Positions 1 through 8,940 of a stretch of 39,264 nucleotides of DNA are shown here, in pieces (the first letter of the stretch is position 1; each line of letters starts with the position of its first letter). Under the pieces are notes generated by a model, which was not told where the DNA came from, searched no databases, and saw only the letters and a list, made by a program, of their open reading frames with translations. The position numbers and the translations under genes are program-made. Source of the stretch: Bacillus sp. 2B10 (GTDB lineage Bacteria; Pseudomonadota; Alphaproteobacteria; Sphingomonadales; Sphingomonadaceae); the NCBI GenBank assembly GCA_003946805.1, contig RPSH01000030.1, positions 1 to 39,264 on the forward strand, read 5' to 3'.

Positions 1-642
1 ATCGATCAGCGCGTGGAACTGCTCTTCGGACCCCAGCGCCCGCCCGCCCGAGACGATGATCTTCGCACTGGTCAGCTCGGGGCGTTCCGATGCCGCGATC
101 TCGGCACCGACGAAGCGCGACACGCCCTTGTCCCCGGTCGATGCGACCGGCTCGACCGTCGCCGCGCCACCGGTCGGCGCCGCCTTGTCGAACGCGGTGC
201 CGCGGACCGTCAGCACCAGCTTCGGGTCGCTGGTCTTCACCGTGGCGATGGCGTTGCCGGCATAGATCGGCCGGGTGAAGCTGTCCGGCCCCTCGACCGA
301 CAGGATCTCCGAAATCTGCATCACGTCGAGCAGCGCGGCGACGCGCGGCGCGATGTTCTTGCCGGTCGTGGTCGCGGCGGCGAGGAACGCATCGCGCGTC
401 CCCATCAGCTCGACCACCAGCGGCGCGACATTCTCAGGGAGATTGTGCGCGAACGCGGCATCGTCGGCGACCAGCACCTTCGTCACCCCGACGATCTGCG
501 CCGCAGCCTGCGCGACGCCGTCGACGCCCTGTCCCGCGACCAAAGCCTCGACCTCGCCCAGCTTCGCCGCGGCGGTGACCGCGGCATAGGTCGCGTCCCT
601 GACCGCCTGCCCGTCATGCTCGACCCAAACCAGCGTCTTCAT
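1..642 (-). CDS. etfA: Electron transfer flavoprotein subunit alpha, C-terminus cut by window edge
   Basis: Large subunit of the soluble ETF heterodimer, which carries electrons from acyl-CoA and related dehydrogenases to ETF:ubiquinone oxidoreductase. The 214 visible codons start [12 protein letters not shown], the usual EtfA N-terminus, and run through the N-terminal domain into the start of the FAD-binding domain. The characteristic segment [12 protein letters not shown] lies at the very edge, so roughly the last 95 residues (most of the FAD domain) are outside the window. The start ATG at 642 overlaps the etfB stop in an ATGA, with GGGAGTGG just upstream as ribosome binding site, so the two subunits are translationally coupled. 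I am sure of the family. The physiological dehydrogenase partners cannot be read from here. Confidence 0.95.
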   Translation of the reverse strand, partial: MKTLVWVEHDGQAVRDATYAAVTAAAKLGEVEALVAGQGVDGVAQAAAQIVGVTKVLVADDAAFAHNLPENVAPLVVELMGTRDAFLAAATTTGKNIAPRVAALLDVMQISEILSVEGPDSFTRPIYAGNAIATVKTSDPKLVLTVRGTAFDKAAPTGGAATVEPVASTGDKGVSRFVGAEIAASERPELTSAKIIVSGGRALGSEEQFHALID

Positions 643-1388
643 GCGACCACTCCCAGCGTCTTGAGCTTGCCGACCAGTTCGTCGACATCGGCAACCTTCA
701 CCCCTGCCTGACGCCTGACCGGTTCCTCGACCTTCACCGTCGTCAGCCGCGGCGTCACGTCGACGCCGTAGTCGGCGGCGGTCCTGGCCGCCAGCGGCTT
801 GGACTTGGCCTTCATGATGTTGGGCAGCGAGGCATAGCGCGGCTCGTTGAGGCGCAGGTCGGTGGTGACGATCGCGGGCAGGGTGAGTGCCACCGTCTCC
901 AGCCCGCCATCGACCTCGCGCGTGACATTGACCGTGTCACCGGCGACCTCGACCTTGCTGGCGAAAGTGCCCTGCGCATAGCCGGTCAGCGCCGCGAGCA
1001 TCTGTCCGGTCTGGTTGTTGTCGTCGTCGATCGCCTGCTTGCCGAGGATCACCAGCCCGGGCTGCTCCTCGTCGATCACCGCCTTCAGCAGCCTGGCGAC
1101 GCCCAGCGGTTCGACCTTCGTCTCGCTGGTGATGAGGATGCCGCGGTCGGCACCCATCGCCAGCGCGGTGCGCAGCGTGTCCTGCGCCTTCTGCTCACCG
1201 ATCGAGACCACCACGATCTCGCTCGCCACGCCCTTTTCCTTCAACCGGATCGCTTCCTCGACCGCGATCTCGTCGAACGGGTTCATGCTCATCTTCACAT
1301 TCGCAAGATCCACACCCGAACCGTCCGCCTTCACACGCGGCTTCACATTGTAATCAAGCACACGCTTGACCGGCACCACCACCTTCAT
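639..1388 (-). CDS. etfB: Electron transfer flavoprotein subunit beta
   Basis: Small ETF subunit; it binds AMP and docks partner dehydrogenases. The product is 249 aa, the normal family length. It begins [17 protein letters not shown] and contains the conserved [18 protein letters not shown] segment (about residues 35-55), the AMP-binding-type [15 protein letters not shown] region (about 115-130) and the C-terminal [16 protein letters not shown] stretch. I chose the ATG at 1388 because AGGGAG lies seven bases upstream; an in-frame GTG two codons earlier (1394) is possible. It is transcribed with etfA and overlaps it by four bases. Its promoter should lie in 1395-1535, between it and the terminator of the upstream sucC. 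Confidence 0.97.
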   Translation of the reverse strand: MKVVVPVKRVLDYNVKPRVKADGSGVDLANVKMSMNPFDEIAVEEAIRLKEKGVASEIVVVSIGEQKAQDTLRTALAMGADRGILITSETKVEPLGVARLLKAVIDEEQPGLVILGKQAIDDDNNQTGQMLAALTGYAQGTFASKVEVAGDTVNVTREVDGGLETVALTLPAIVTTDLRLNEPRYASLPNIMKAKSKPLAARTAADYGVDVTPRLTTVKVEEPVRRQAGVKVADVDELVGKLKTLGVVA

Positions 1389-1535
1389 GGGCACTCCCTC
1401 TCAAAACGTCTTGCGCGGTGGCATCGCGGGTTTCCGTGGCGGGTCTGCGCTGGGTTCGCAAGTCCGGTATGGAAATGGCGGGATGCCGTGGCAACGGATG
1501 GCGACCCTAACGCGGATCGCCTTCCCACCCCAACG

Positions 1536-1566
1536 AAAAAGGGCCCGGACGTTTCCGTCCGGACCC
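1536..1566 (-). terminator. Intrinsic terminator of sucC
   Basis: Read on the minus strand, GTCCGGACCC-type arms (1557-1566 and 1541-1550) pair over ten positions with one G-U type mismatch around a six-base loop. They are followed at once by five T residues (plus-strand A run 1536-1540). It sits 27 bases after the sucC stop and before etfB, so sucC and etfBA are probably separate transcription units. The AA/TT pairs outside the stem could make it work weakly in the other direction too. Confidence 0.85.
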
Positions 1567-1592
1567 TTGTCTTCGTCGCAGGCGAAGGGCGA

Positions 1593-2792
<1,200 letters not shown>

Positions 2793-2891
2793 GGGATTCG
2801 CCTTCCGCCTCTCGGGTGGTGTCACCGAAGTTTGCTAAGTTGCCGCGCGTAAAGCACATGCGGACCGGCGAATCCAGCCCGAAAGCGTTCT

Positions 2892-2916
2892 AATGCAATT
2901 GCGTCGCAAATGCGTT
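2892..2916. promoter_or_regulatory. Imperfect dyad, Fur/iron-box-like, between sucC and crtZ
   Basis: AATGCAATTGCG and CGCAAATGCGTT face each other across one central T and match at 10 of 12 positions. The site is in the divergent sucC/crtZ region, about 50 bp before the crtZ start. The base composition (AT-rich with TTGCG/CGCAA at the centre) resembles alphaproteobacterial Fur-type operators. That resemblance is an inference from shape, not a matrix score. Confidence 0.4.
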
Positions 2917-2964
2917 ATTCGAGAAGCCGTCGCATTACCCGCGCCGCTTCGCTATATCGCCGCC

Positions 2965-3489
2965 ATGCACTGGGCAATCGGACTCATGATCTTCGTCGCG
3001 ACCGTGATCTTCATGGAAGGCTTCGCCTATGTCGCGCATCGCTGGCTGATGCACGGGCCGGGCTGGTTCCTGCATGCCAGCCATCATGCCCCGCGCCACG
3101 GCAACTGGGAATGGAACGACCTGTACGCCGCGATCTTCGCGGTGCCGTCGATCGTCCTGCTGATGGGCGGGGTGCAATGGGGCTGGTGGCCGGGTACGAT
3201 CTGGATCGGCGCGGGCATCGCGGCCTATGGCGCGATCTATTTCGGATTCCACGACATCATCGTCCACCGCCGCCTGCACCACCGCTACCTGCCGAAATCC
3301 AGCTATATGAAGCGCATCATCTCCGCCCACCGGCTGCACCATGCGGTCGAGAGCAAGCACGGCACGGTCAGCTTCGGTTTCCTGTGGGCACCGAAGCCCG
3401 AGGACCTGAAGGCCGAACTGAAGCGGCGCGGCAATGCCGGGGTCCGTGCGCCGACCGCGCGGACGCACGACCCGGTCGAGCATCCGTGA
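2965..3489 (+). CDS. crtZ: Beta-carotene hydroxylase CrtZ (fatty acid hydroxylase superfamily)
   Basis: Membrane di-iron hydroxylase that adds the 3 and 3' hydroxyls to beta-carotene-type rings, giving zeaxanthin and related yellow pigments. The product is 174 aa, the usual CrtZ length. It has the four histidine clusters of the family: HRWLMHGPGW (about residues 24-29), HASHHAPRHG (about 35-42), FHDIIVHRRLHHRYLP (about 96-107) and HRLHHAVESKHG (about 120-128). Hydrophobic helices lie between the clusters. I chose the ATG at 2965 because it gives the canonical N-terminus MHWAIGLMIFVATV; the open frame continues 24 codons upstream without homology. The next gene starts at a GTGA overlap with this stop. 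Other carotenoid genes are not in the window. Confidence 0.93.
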   Translation: MHWAIGLMIFVATVIFMEGFAYVAHRWLMHGPGWFLHASHHAPRHGNWEWNDLYAAIFAVPSIVLLMGGVQWGWWPGTIWIGAGIAAYGAIYFGFHDIIVHRRLHHRYLPKSSYMKRIISAHRLHHAVESKHGTVSFGFLWAPKPEDLKAELKRRGNAGVRAPTARTHDPVEHP

Positions 3490-3872
3490 CGCCGGAAGGC
3501 TGGCAGGCGCGGCTGTTGTCGTGGGCGCTCGCGATCTTCGCCACGCTGGCGATGGTCGGCGCGGTGGCGACGATGTCGACCGACGGAGGATCGCCGCGTC
3601 CGGCGGTGGAAGTTGGCGCAGGCGAGGACCGGCGGGGCGATCCGCGTTCCAGCGAGGCACCGCCGCCACCACCCGCCCCGTTCACCACCGGCGCGCCGCG
3701 GGCCGAAACACCGGACAGCATCGCGATGGCCCGGCAGGCCGAAGCGACGCGGACCGTGTCGCGCTGGCTGGAGGTGCTGACCTATGCCGTGCTGGCGCTG
3801 GTCGCGGTGCTGGCGGTCGGCGTGCTGGCGCTGTTCCGCATCGCGCAGGCGCTGAACGACCGGAACGCCTGA
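3486..3872 (+). CDS. Small membrane protein with proline-rich linker, function unknown
   Basis: A 128-aa protein I do not recognise. It starts at GTG 3486, overlapping the crtZ stop by four bases, which implies translational coupling. An N-terminal helix (about residues 10-30, LLSWALAIFATLAMVGAVAT) is followed by a charged linker of about 60 residues with a run of prolines (APPPPPAPF). A second strong helix is at about 98-120 (VLTYAVLALVAVLAVGVLAL), then a short basic tail. Two membrane anchors around a proline-rich spacer suggest a membrane-bound linker or accessory protein, but there is no catalytic motif. Context (crtZ before, TSUP permease after) does not define a role. Confidence 0.65.
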   Translation: MTPEGWQARLLSWALAIFATLAMVGAVATMSTDGGSPRPAVEVGAGEDRRGDPRSSEAPPPPPAPFTTGAPRAETPDSIAMARQAEATRTVSRWLEVLTYAVLALVAVLAVGVLALFRIAQALNDRNA

Positions 3873-3876
3873 CCGG

Positions 3877-4623
3877 GTGATCGACGATCCGTTCTTCTAT
3901 GCGCTGGCGGTGCCGGCGGTGGTGATGCTGGGCCTCGCCAAGGGCGGCTTTTCGGGCATGGGCGCGCTGTCGCTGCCGATGTTGGCGATGGCGATCGATC
4001 CGGTGCGCGCCGTCGCGATCCTGTTGCCGATCCTGATCGTGCAGGACGTCGTCGGCATCTGGGCATTCCGGCGGACGATCGACTGGCGGGTGATCGGATG
4101 GATGCTGCCGGGCGCAGGGATCGGCATCCTGCTCGGCTATGGCTTTGCGAGCGCGGTGCAACCTTCGGCGGTGCTGGCGGTGATCGGGGGAATTTCGGTC
4201 GCGTTCGGACTGTGGCGGCTGTGGACCGAACGCAACGGGATGCCGGTCGCGCGGCGGTCGCCGGGCTGGGTCGGCACGATGTTCGGCGTGGCATCGGGGT
4301 TCACCAGCCAGATCGCCCATGCCGGGCAACCGCCGTTCCAGTTGTGGGTACTGCCGCGCCAGCTTCCCCGCGACGTGCTGGTGGGGACGACCGCGTTGTT
4401 CTTCGGCGCGGTCAACTGGTTGAAGGTGCCGGCCTATCTGGCGCTGGGGCAGTTCACGAAGGCGAACCTGGCGACGTCGGCGGTGCTGTTGCCGATGGCG
4501 ATCGCGGCGACCGTTGCCGGGGTGTGGCTGGTACGGCGGGTGTCGGCGAAGCGGTTCTATACGGCGATCTATGTGTTGATGATTGCGGTGGGAGTGAAGC
4601 TGGTGTGGGACGGGGTGACGTGA
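3877..4623 (+). CDS. TSUP family transporter (sulfite exporter TauE/SafE type)
   Basis: A 248-aa polytopic membrane protein of the TauE/SafE (DUF81, TSUP) family, whose members move sulfite, sulfoacetate or other small anions across the inner membrane. It starts at GTG 3877, four bases after the preceding stop. About eight hydrophobic helices arranged as two halves are visible. Each half carries the family signature: GLAKGGFSGMGALSLPML near residue 20, and GFTSQIAHAGQPPFQLWVLPRQL near residue 147. The substrate cannot be deduced. It closes a three-gene run with crtZ and the small membrane protein. Confidence 0.88.
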   Translation: MIDDPFFYALAVPAVVMLGLAKGGFSGMGALSLPMLAMAIDPVRAVAILLPILIVQDVVGIWAFRRTIDWRVIGWMLPGAGIGILLGYGFASAVQPSAVLAVIGGISVAFGLWRLWTERNGMPVARRSPGWVGTMFGVASGFTSQIAHAGQPPFQLWVLPRQLPRDVLVGTTALFFGAVNWLKVPAYLALGQFTKANLATSAVLLPMAIAATVAGVWLVRRVSAKRFYTAIYVLMIAVGVKLVWDGVT

Positions 4624-4733
4624 GGGTCGTCGCCACGCACCGTCCCCGCTCGCCCGGGAAGGAATGGCTGCTTCAACAGGGAACCCCGGGGGAGGGGGTC
4701 ACGTTCTCCGGAAATACTGGAGGCGAGACGTCG

Positions 4734-5363
4734 ATGCAGACTGGGCCTGGACCATATCGCCGCGTGGGCGATGAAGAATTGCGATCAATCTTTTACCTGA
4801 CCCCGCAATCCGGCAAGTCGGCTTGGTTCGTGCCAAGCTGGCTATCGTCCACCCGGCCGCCCCCCGGTGCCGGTAGCCCGATCGTGACCGGGCTGCTGCG
4901 CACGATGCTGTACGTCCATGCGCTACCGTCCTGTGAACAGCAACTGCGACGGGAGATTCCACGCCGCCTCAAGGATCGCAACGATGTCGCGATCCGCGCC
5001 AAGCTATTGTCGTTGACGACGCAAATCAGAGAGAGGCCTTGGGCATTCCCGGCGTGCCTTCCCGAAAAGCTGTGTCGACAATTTCATACGGAACTGAAGA
5101 AAATTGTTGATGCGTCCGAAGTCGCAGCTGATTTCATGTCAGATCCGTTTTCGTCGAGCGGGGCAAGCGGAGCATCGACAGCCATTGCCAACCGCGCAGG
5201 GAATTTATCGACGGGATCTGTTGCCAAGGGTTTTTCCATGGGGATGTTTGCGATCGGCCTGACAAATTTTTTTGGAGGAAAATCGAAAGATTATTACGAA
5301 TTCTACACGAAGAGGATTTCCGATGAACTCGCCCTCCGTGGTATCCCGCCTAGCAGCCTTTGA
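4734..5363 (+). CDS. Hypothetical protein in a lower-GC island
   Basis: A 209-aa protein with no family I recognise. The ATG at 4734 has GGAGG about ten bases upstream. The N-terminal half is soluble, with a repeated basic/acidic helix pattern (SCEQQLRREIPRRLKDRNDV near residue 65 and LCRQFHTELKKIVDASEVAADF near 110). A Gly/Ser-rich segment (SSSGASGASTA, about 140) follows, then a weak hydrophobic stretch GFSMGMFAIGLTNFFGG (about 165-181). That is followed by DYYEFYTKRISDEL. Codons here are visibly AT-richer than in the neighbours (for example tttttttggaggaaaatcg near 5270), a sign of transfer. Its end overlaps the next gene by 41 bases. Confidence 0.6.
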   Translation: MQTGPGPYRRVGDEELRSIFYLTPQSGKSAWFVPSWLSSTRPPPGAGSPIVTGLLRTMLYVHALPSCEQQLRREIPRRLKDRNDVAIRAKLLSLTTQIRERPWAFPACLPEKLCRQFHTELKKIVDASEVAADFMSDPFSSSGASGASTAIANRAGNLSTGSVAKGFSMGMFAIGLTNFFGGKSKDYYEFYTKRISDELALRGIPPSSL

Positions 5364-5613
5364 GATTCCGGCGACATTGGCGGTCGGAATAGCCGGATGG
5401 TTGCTGTCGCGTCTTCTCCGCAACGAATTTGCTGCGCCACCGGGCCAAACATGGCTTTGGGTTTGTTCCGCGACCGCGCTGGCCGTGGCGTACTACATCG
5501 CAGGCAAACGCGGACTGTCTCCTTTGTCGTGGATGTCGCATTTCACGATCACCTACCTACTTCTGCAAATCATCGTACAGACTGGTTTTGCCTATGGTAT
5601 CATCGCTTTCTGA
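5323..5613 (+). CDS. Small hydrophobic membrane protein in the same lower-GC island
   Basis: A 96-aa protein with no recognised family, beginning MNSPSVVSRLAAFEIPATLA. I use the ATG at 5323 because AGAGGA lies eight bases upstream; the open frame reaches back to 5272. Three hydrophobic stretches are visible: about residues 14-28, 38-53 (TWLWVCSATALAVAYYIAG) and 64-92 (HFTITYLLLQIIVQTGFAYGIIAF). It overlaps the preceding gene by 41 bases in another frame, so the two are probably co-expressed as a membrane-plus-soluble pair. Base composition is again lower in GC than the surroundings. Confidence 0.6.
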   Translation: MNSPSVVSRLAAFEIPATLAVGIAGWLLSRLLRNEFAAPPGQTWLWVCSATALAVAYYIAGKRGLSPLSWMSHFTITYLLLQIIVQTGFAYGIIAF

Positions 5614-5935
5614 GCGGTGAAGATCGCGATGCGACCGGGTGCGGCCGGCGATGCGCGCGTCGCGACGTCGGCATGGGACCGGACGAAGCCGTTCCCCGGC
5701 AACGCGACCGGCCGCCTGCCGCTGGACGCGGGACCGCCGGCGATTCCGGCGGGTGGCGAGGCGGAGGTACAGAACGAGTCCGCGCGGGGTTGCGATGCGC
5801 CGCTCACCATCGGCGACATCGTGACGCTGGCGCTACCGATGCCGGACGGAGTGCATCCGGTCCGTTTCCACGCCGGCGGCGATCAGCGCGTTCGGCTCGG
5901 GAGCGTTTGCCCGCTGCCGAAACGGCACCTCCGCG
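5614..5935 (+). other. 322-bp stretch with no confident gene; possible PilZ-like remnant
   Basis: An ATG frame from 5617 reads into the antisense of prs. Its middle part contains APLTIGDIVTLALP and then VHPVRFHAGGDQRVRL, which recalls the end of a PilZ (cyclic-di-GMP binding) domain. The N-terminal RxxxR and DxSxxG motifs of PilZ are missing and the frame has no natural end before prs. I take it as a possible decayed gene or chance similarity, not a CDS. No repeat or clear terminator was seen here. Confidence 0.2.
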
Positions 5936-6871
5936 TCAGTCGAACAGGCTCGACACCGATGCTTCCTCGGCGATGCGGCGGATCGCTTCGGCGAGGAGGG
6001 GGGCGATGGTCAGGTGGCGGATCTTGGTGCCGCCGGCGATCACGTCGTGGTTGCCCAGCGAATCGGTGATGACCAGTTCCTCGAGCGACGACGCCTCGAC
6101 CCGCGCCACCGCCCCGCCCGACAGGACGCCGTGGGTGCAATAGGCGACGACGCCGATCGCGCCGGCCTGCTTCAGCGCGGCGGCGGCGTTGCACAGCGTG
6201 CCGGCCGAATCGACGATGTCGTCGATCAGGACGCAGAAGCGGCCCTCGACGTCGCCGATGATGTTCATGACTTCCGATTCGCCGGCGCGCTCGCGGCGCT
6301 TGTCGACGATGGCGAGCGGCGCGTTGTGCAGCCGCTTGGCGAGGCTGCGCGCGCGGACCACGCCACCGACGTCGGGCGACACGACCATCAGGTTATGCTC
6401 GCCGAAGCGGGTCTTGATATCCTCCGACATCACCGGCGCGGCATAGAGATTGTCGGTCGGGATATCGAAGAAGCCCTGGATTTGCCCGGCGTGGAGGTCG
6501 ACGCACAGGACGCGATCGGCGCCGGCTTCGGTAATGATGTTCGCCACGAGTTTCGCCGAGATCGGCGTGCGGGGACCGGGTTTACGGTCCTGCCGCGCAT
6601 AGCCGAAATAGGGAATGACGGCGGTGATGCGCCGCGCCGACGCGCGTTTCAGCGCATCGATCATGATGAGCATTTCCATCAGGTTGTCGTTGACCGGATA
6701 GCTGGTCGACTGGACGACGAACACGTCTTCGCCGCGGACGTTCTCCAGCACCTCGACGAAGATTTCCTCGTCGGCGAAGCGGCGCACGCTGGCCTTCGTC
6801 AGCGGAATCTCCAGATAGTCCGCGATCGCGGTCGACAGGGGAAGGTTGGAATTGCCCGCCAGCAGCTTCAT
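5936..6871 (-). CDS. prs: Ribose-phosphate pyrophosphokinase (PRPP synthetase)
   Basis: Makes 5-phosphoribosyl-1-diphosphate from ribose 5-phosphate and ATP, feeding nucleotide, histidine and tryptophan synthesis. The 311-aa length fits class I enzymes. The sequence shows the N-terminal [17 protein letters not shown], the flexible-loop region [20 protein letters not shown] (about residues 93-110), the metal-binding [18 protein letters not shown] (about 127-144) and the PRPP loop [17 protein letters not shown] (about 213-229). I prefer the ATG at 6871 on family length; an ATG six codons earlier (6889) is in frame. It stands alone on this strand, divergent from the YcxB-like gene. Confidence 0.97.
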   Translation of the reverse strand: MKLLAGNSNLPLSTAIADYLEIPLTKASVRRFADEEIFVEVLENVRGEDVFVVQSTSYPVNDNLMEMLIMIDALKRASARRITAVIPYFGYARQDRKPGPRTPISAKLVANIITEAGADRVLCVDLHAGQIQGFFDIPTDNLYAAPVMSEDIKTRFGEHNLMVVSPDVGGVVRARSLAKRLHNAPLAIVDKRRERAGESEVMNIIGDVEGRFCVLIDDIVDSAGTLCNAAAALKQAGAIGVVAYCTHGVLSGGAVARVEASSLEELVITDSLGNHDVIAGGTKIRHLTIAPLLAEAIRRIAEEASVSSLFD

Positions 6872-6958
6872 GGGTGCGTCCGTATCCATGGAAAGATGTG
6901 GTGCGCCATAGAGTGCGTGGACGAATTGTGAAACCCATGTGACGCGAAGGGATGAGCG

Positions 6959-7489
6959 ATGGTCGAAGTGACGTTCACGCCGTCGGCGGAGGATCTGGCA
7001 GCTATACAGCGGGCGGTCGTGGGCCGACAGCTGCGTTCGCGCCGGTTTCTCGGGCGTATGGTCGCGATACTGGCTTTCGCCTGCGGCGCCGGGCTGGCGT
7101 ATATCTTCGTTGTCGATGGCGAAGTGACGGCTGCATCGGTGGCGGCGTTGGGCATTGGTCTGCTCTACGGCGTCGTGGCGTTGGCGCTCATCATCGGCGG
7201 CACATGGCTCCTGATACCGCGTCGCGCGCGGCGGCTGTTCGCGCAGCAGCGGACCGCGCATCACGAGACGCGGTTGACCCTGACCCCGGAAGGGTTGCGG
7301 TTCGCCAGCATTCGCGCTGACAGCTTCTACCCTTGGGACGAACTGCCGGGGTGGCAATTGGCACGCGGCGGATTGATGATTCTGCAGAACGACATGTCCG
7401 CCTATTTCCTGCCGCGTCGGGCACTGTCGGAAGAGAAGCTGGCCGAGGCGGTGGCGATCCTGACCGCTGCCGGGGTGCCGCGTCGCTGA
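6959..7489 (+). CDS. YcxB-like membrane protein
   Basis: A 176-aa protein with the layout of YcxB-type proteins: a short N-terminal domain with [16 protein letters not shown], two adjacent membrane helices (about residues 33-55 and 60-87), then a C-terminal beta-rich domain. That domain has [25 protein letters not shown] and a late AYFLPRRAL, the pattern seen in the YcxB-like domain. The function of the family is unknown. The ATG at 6959 follows GAAGGGATG. It is divergent from prs and 40 bases before gltX, and may be co-transcribed with it. Confidence 0.7.
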   Translation: MVEVTFTPSAEDLAAIQRAVVGRQLRSRRFLGRMVAILAFACGAGLAYIFVVDGEVTAASVAALGIGLLYGVVALALIIGGTWLLIPRRARRLFAQQRTAHHETRLTLTPEGLRFASIRADSFYPWDELPGWQLARGGLMILQNDMSAYFLPRRALSEEKLAEAVAILTAAGVPRR

Positions 7490-7529
7490 CGCGGTTGCCG
7501 CCTGCCTGCCTGCTGCCTAAACGGCGGCC

Positions 7530-8849
7530 ATGACCGTTACCCGTTTTGCCCCCAGCCCGACCGGCTTTCTCCATATCGGCAATCTGCGCACCGCGCTGCA
7601 CAACTGGATGTTCGCGCAAGGGCATGGCGGGCGATTCCTGTTGCGGATCGACGATACCGATGCGCAGCGCAGCGAGGAGCGGTTCGTTGATGCGATCCGC
7701 GCCGACCTCGCCTGGCTGGGGCTGGTGCCCGATGGCGAGGAACGGCAGTCGGCGCGGTTCGATCGGTACGAGGCGGTGTTCGCCGACATGGTCGCGAACG
7801 GGCGCATCTATCCGGCCTATGAGACGCCCGAGGAGCTGGACCTCAGGCGCAAGATCCTTGCCGGACGCGGATTGCCGCCGGTCTATGATCGCGCGGCGTT
7901 GCAGCTGAGCGACGAGGATCGCGTGCGGCTGGAGCGCGAGGGGCGGCGGCCGCATTGGCGCTTTCGGTTGGAGGCGGAGCCGATCCTGTGGGACGACATG
8001 GTGCGCGGGGCCCAGAAATTCGACGGCGCGCTGCTGTCCGACCCGGTGGTGCGGCGCGCCGACGGGTCGTGGTTGTATCTGCTGCCGTCGGTGATCGACG
8101 ATGCCGATATGGGCGTGACCCATGTCGTGCGGGGGGAGGATCATGTTTCGAATACCGCGACCCAGATGCAGATGTTCAACGCGATGGGCGCGGTGCCGCC
8201 GGCGTTCGCGCACGAGGCGCTGCTGGTCGGGAACGAGGGCAAGCTGTCCAAGCGTCTGGGATCGCTGGGCGTCGAGCATTTCCGGGAACAGGGGATCGAG
8301 CCCGAGGCGGTCGTCGCGCTGCTGGCGCGGCTGGGGACCAGCGATCCCGTCGAGGCGGTGGTCGATCCGGCACCGTTGATCGAGGCGTTCGATTTCGCGC
8401 GGTTCGGGCGGGCGCCGGCGCGGTTCGACGAGGGCGAGCTGGCGCAGGTCAATGCGCGGATCGTCCACCAGCTGCCGTTCGCGCGGGTCGCCGACGCGCT
8501 GCCCGCGGGGATGGACGCGGCGGCGTGGGACGCGGTGCGCGGCAATATCGCGCGGGTCGACGAGGCGGGCGAATGGTGGCGGGTGGTGACCGGGCCGGTC
8601 GATGCGGTGCCGGTCGCCGAGGAGGATCGCGGTTTCCTGACCCGCGCGGCCGAGGTCGCGGCGGGGCTGGACTGGACCGATCCATGGGCCGAGCTGACGG
8701 CGGCGTTGAAGGCGGAGACGGGGCGCAAGGGCAAGGCGCTGTTCCTGCCGCTGCGCCGCGCGCTGACGGGTATGGACCACGGGCCGGACATGGCGGCGCT
8801 GCTGCCGCTGATCGGGCGCGCGCGGGCGATCGAGCGGATGGCGACCTGA
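7530..8849 (+). CDS. gltX: Glutamate--tRNA ligase, short second-type GluRS
   Basis: Class I aminoacyl-tRNA synthetase. The 439-aa protein begins TRFAPSPTGFLHIGNLRTAL with the HIGH-type signature (HIGN). It carries RIDDTDAQRSEER near residue 40 and the KMSKS-type loop GKLSKRLGS near 238. It contains no cysteine at all, so the zinc-binding Cys cluster found in many GluRS enzymes is absent. Alphaproteobacteria often carry two GluRS paralogues, one charging tRNA-Glu and one with altered tRNA preference. This shorter form matches that second type, but which tRNA it charges is inference. The C-terminal anticodon-binding domain (about residues 300-439) is complete, so it is not a truncated Glu-Q synthetase. 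Confidence 0.93.
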   Translation: MTVTRFAPSPTGFLHIGNLRTALHNWMFAQGHGGRFLLRIDDTDAQRSEERFVDAIRADLAWLGLVPDGEERQSARFDRYEAVFADMVANGRIYPAYETPEELDLRRKILAGRGLPPVYDRAALQLSDEDRVRLEREGRRPHWRFRLEAEPILWDDMVRGAQKFDGALLSDPVVRRADGSWLYLLPSVIDDADMGVTHVVRGEDHVSNTATQMQMFNAMGAVPPAFAHEALLVGNEGKLSKRLGSLGVEHFREQGIEPEAVVALLARLGTSDPVEAVVDPAPLIEAFDFARFGRAPARFDEGELAQVNARIVHQLPFARVADALPAGMDAAAWDAVRGNIARVDEAGEWWRVVTGPVDAVPVAEEDRGFLTRAAEVAAGLDWTDPWAELTAALKAETGRKGKALFLPLRRALTGMDHGPDMAALLPLIGRARAIERMAT

Positions 8850-8940
8850 CGCGCACGTCAGCTTTACACGTCCCACGACAGGGTATCTCATCGCGTCGGC
8901 CGACTGGACGGCAGGAGATACGAATCGAAGGGACGGTGGC

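Noticed and set aside
13..711. Plus-strand frame over the first 700 bases
   Set aside because: Antisense of etfA; the opposite strand gives a clear EtfA N-terminus coupled to EtfB.
6872..7357. N-terminal extension of prs on the minus strand
   Set aside because: The extension lies antisense to the YcxB-like gene and PRPP synthetases start at MKLLAGN; length with ATG 6871 fits the family.
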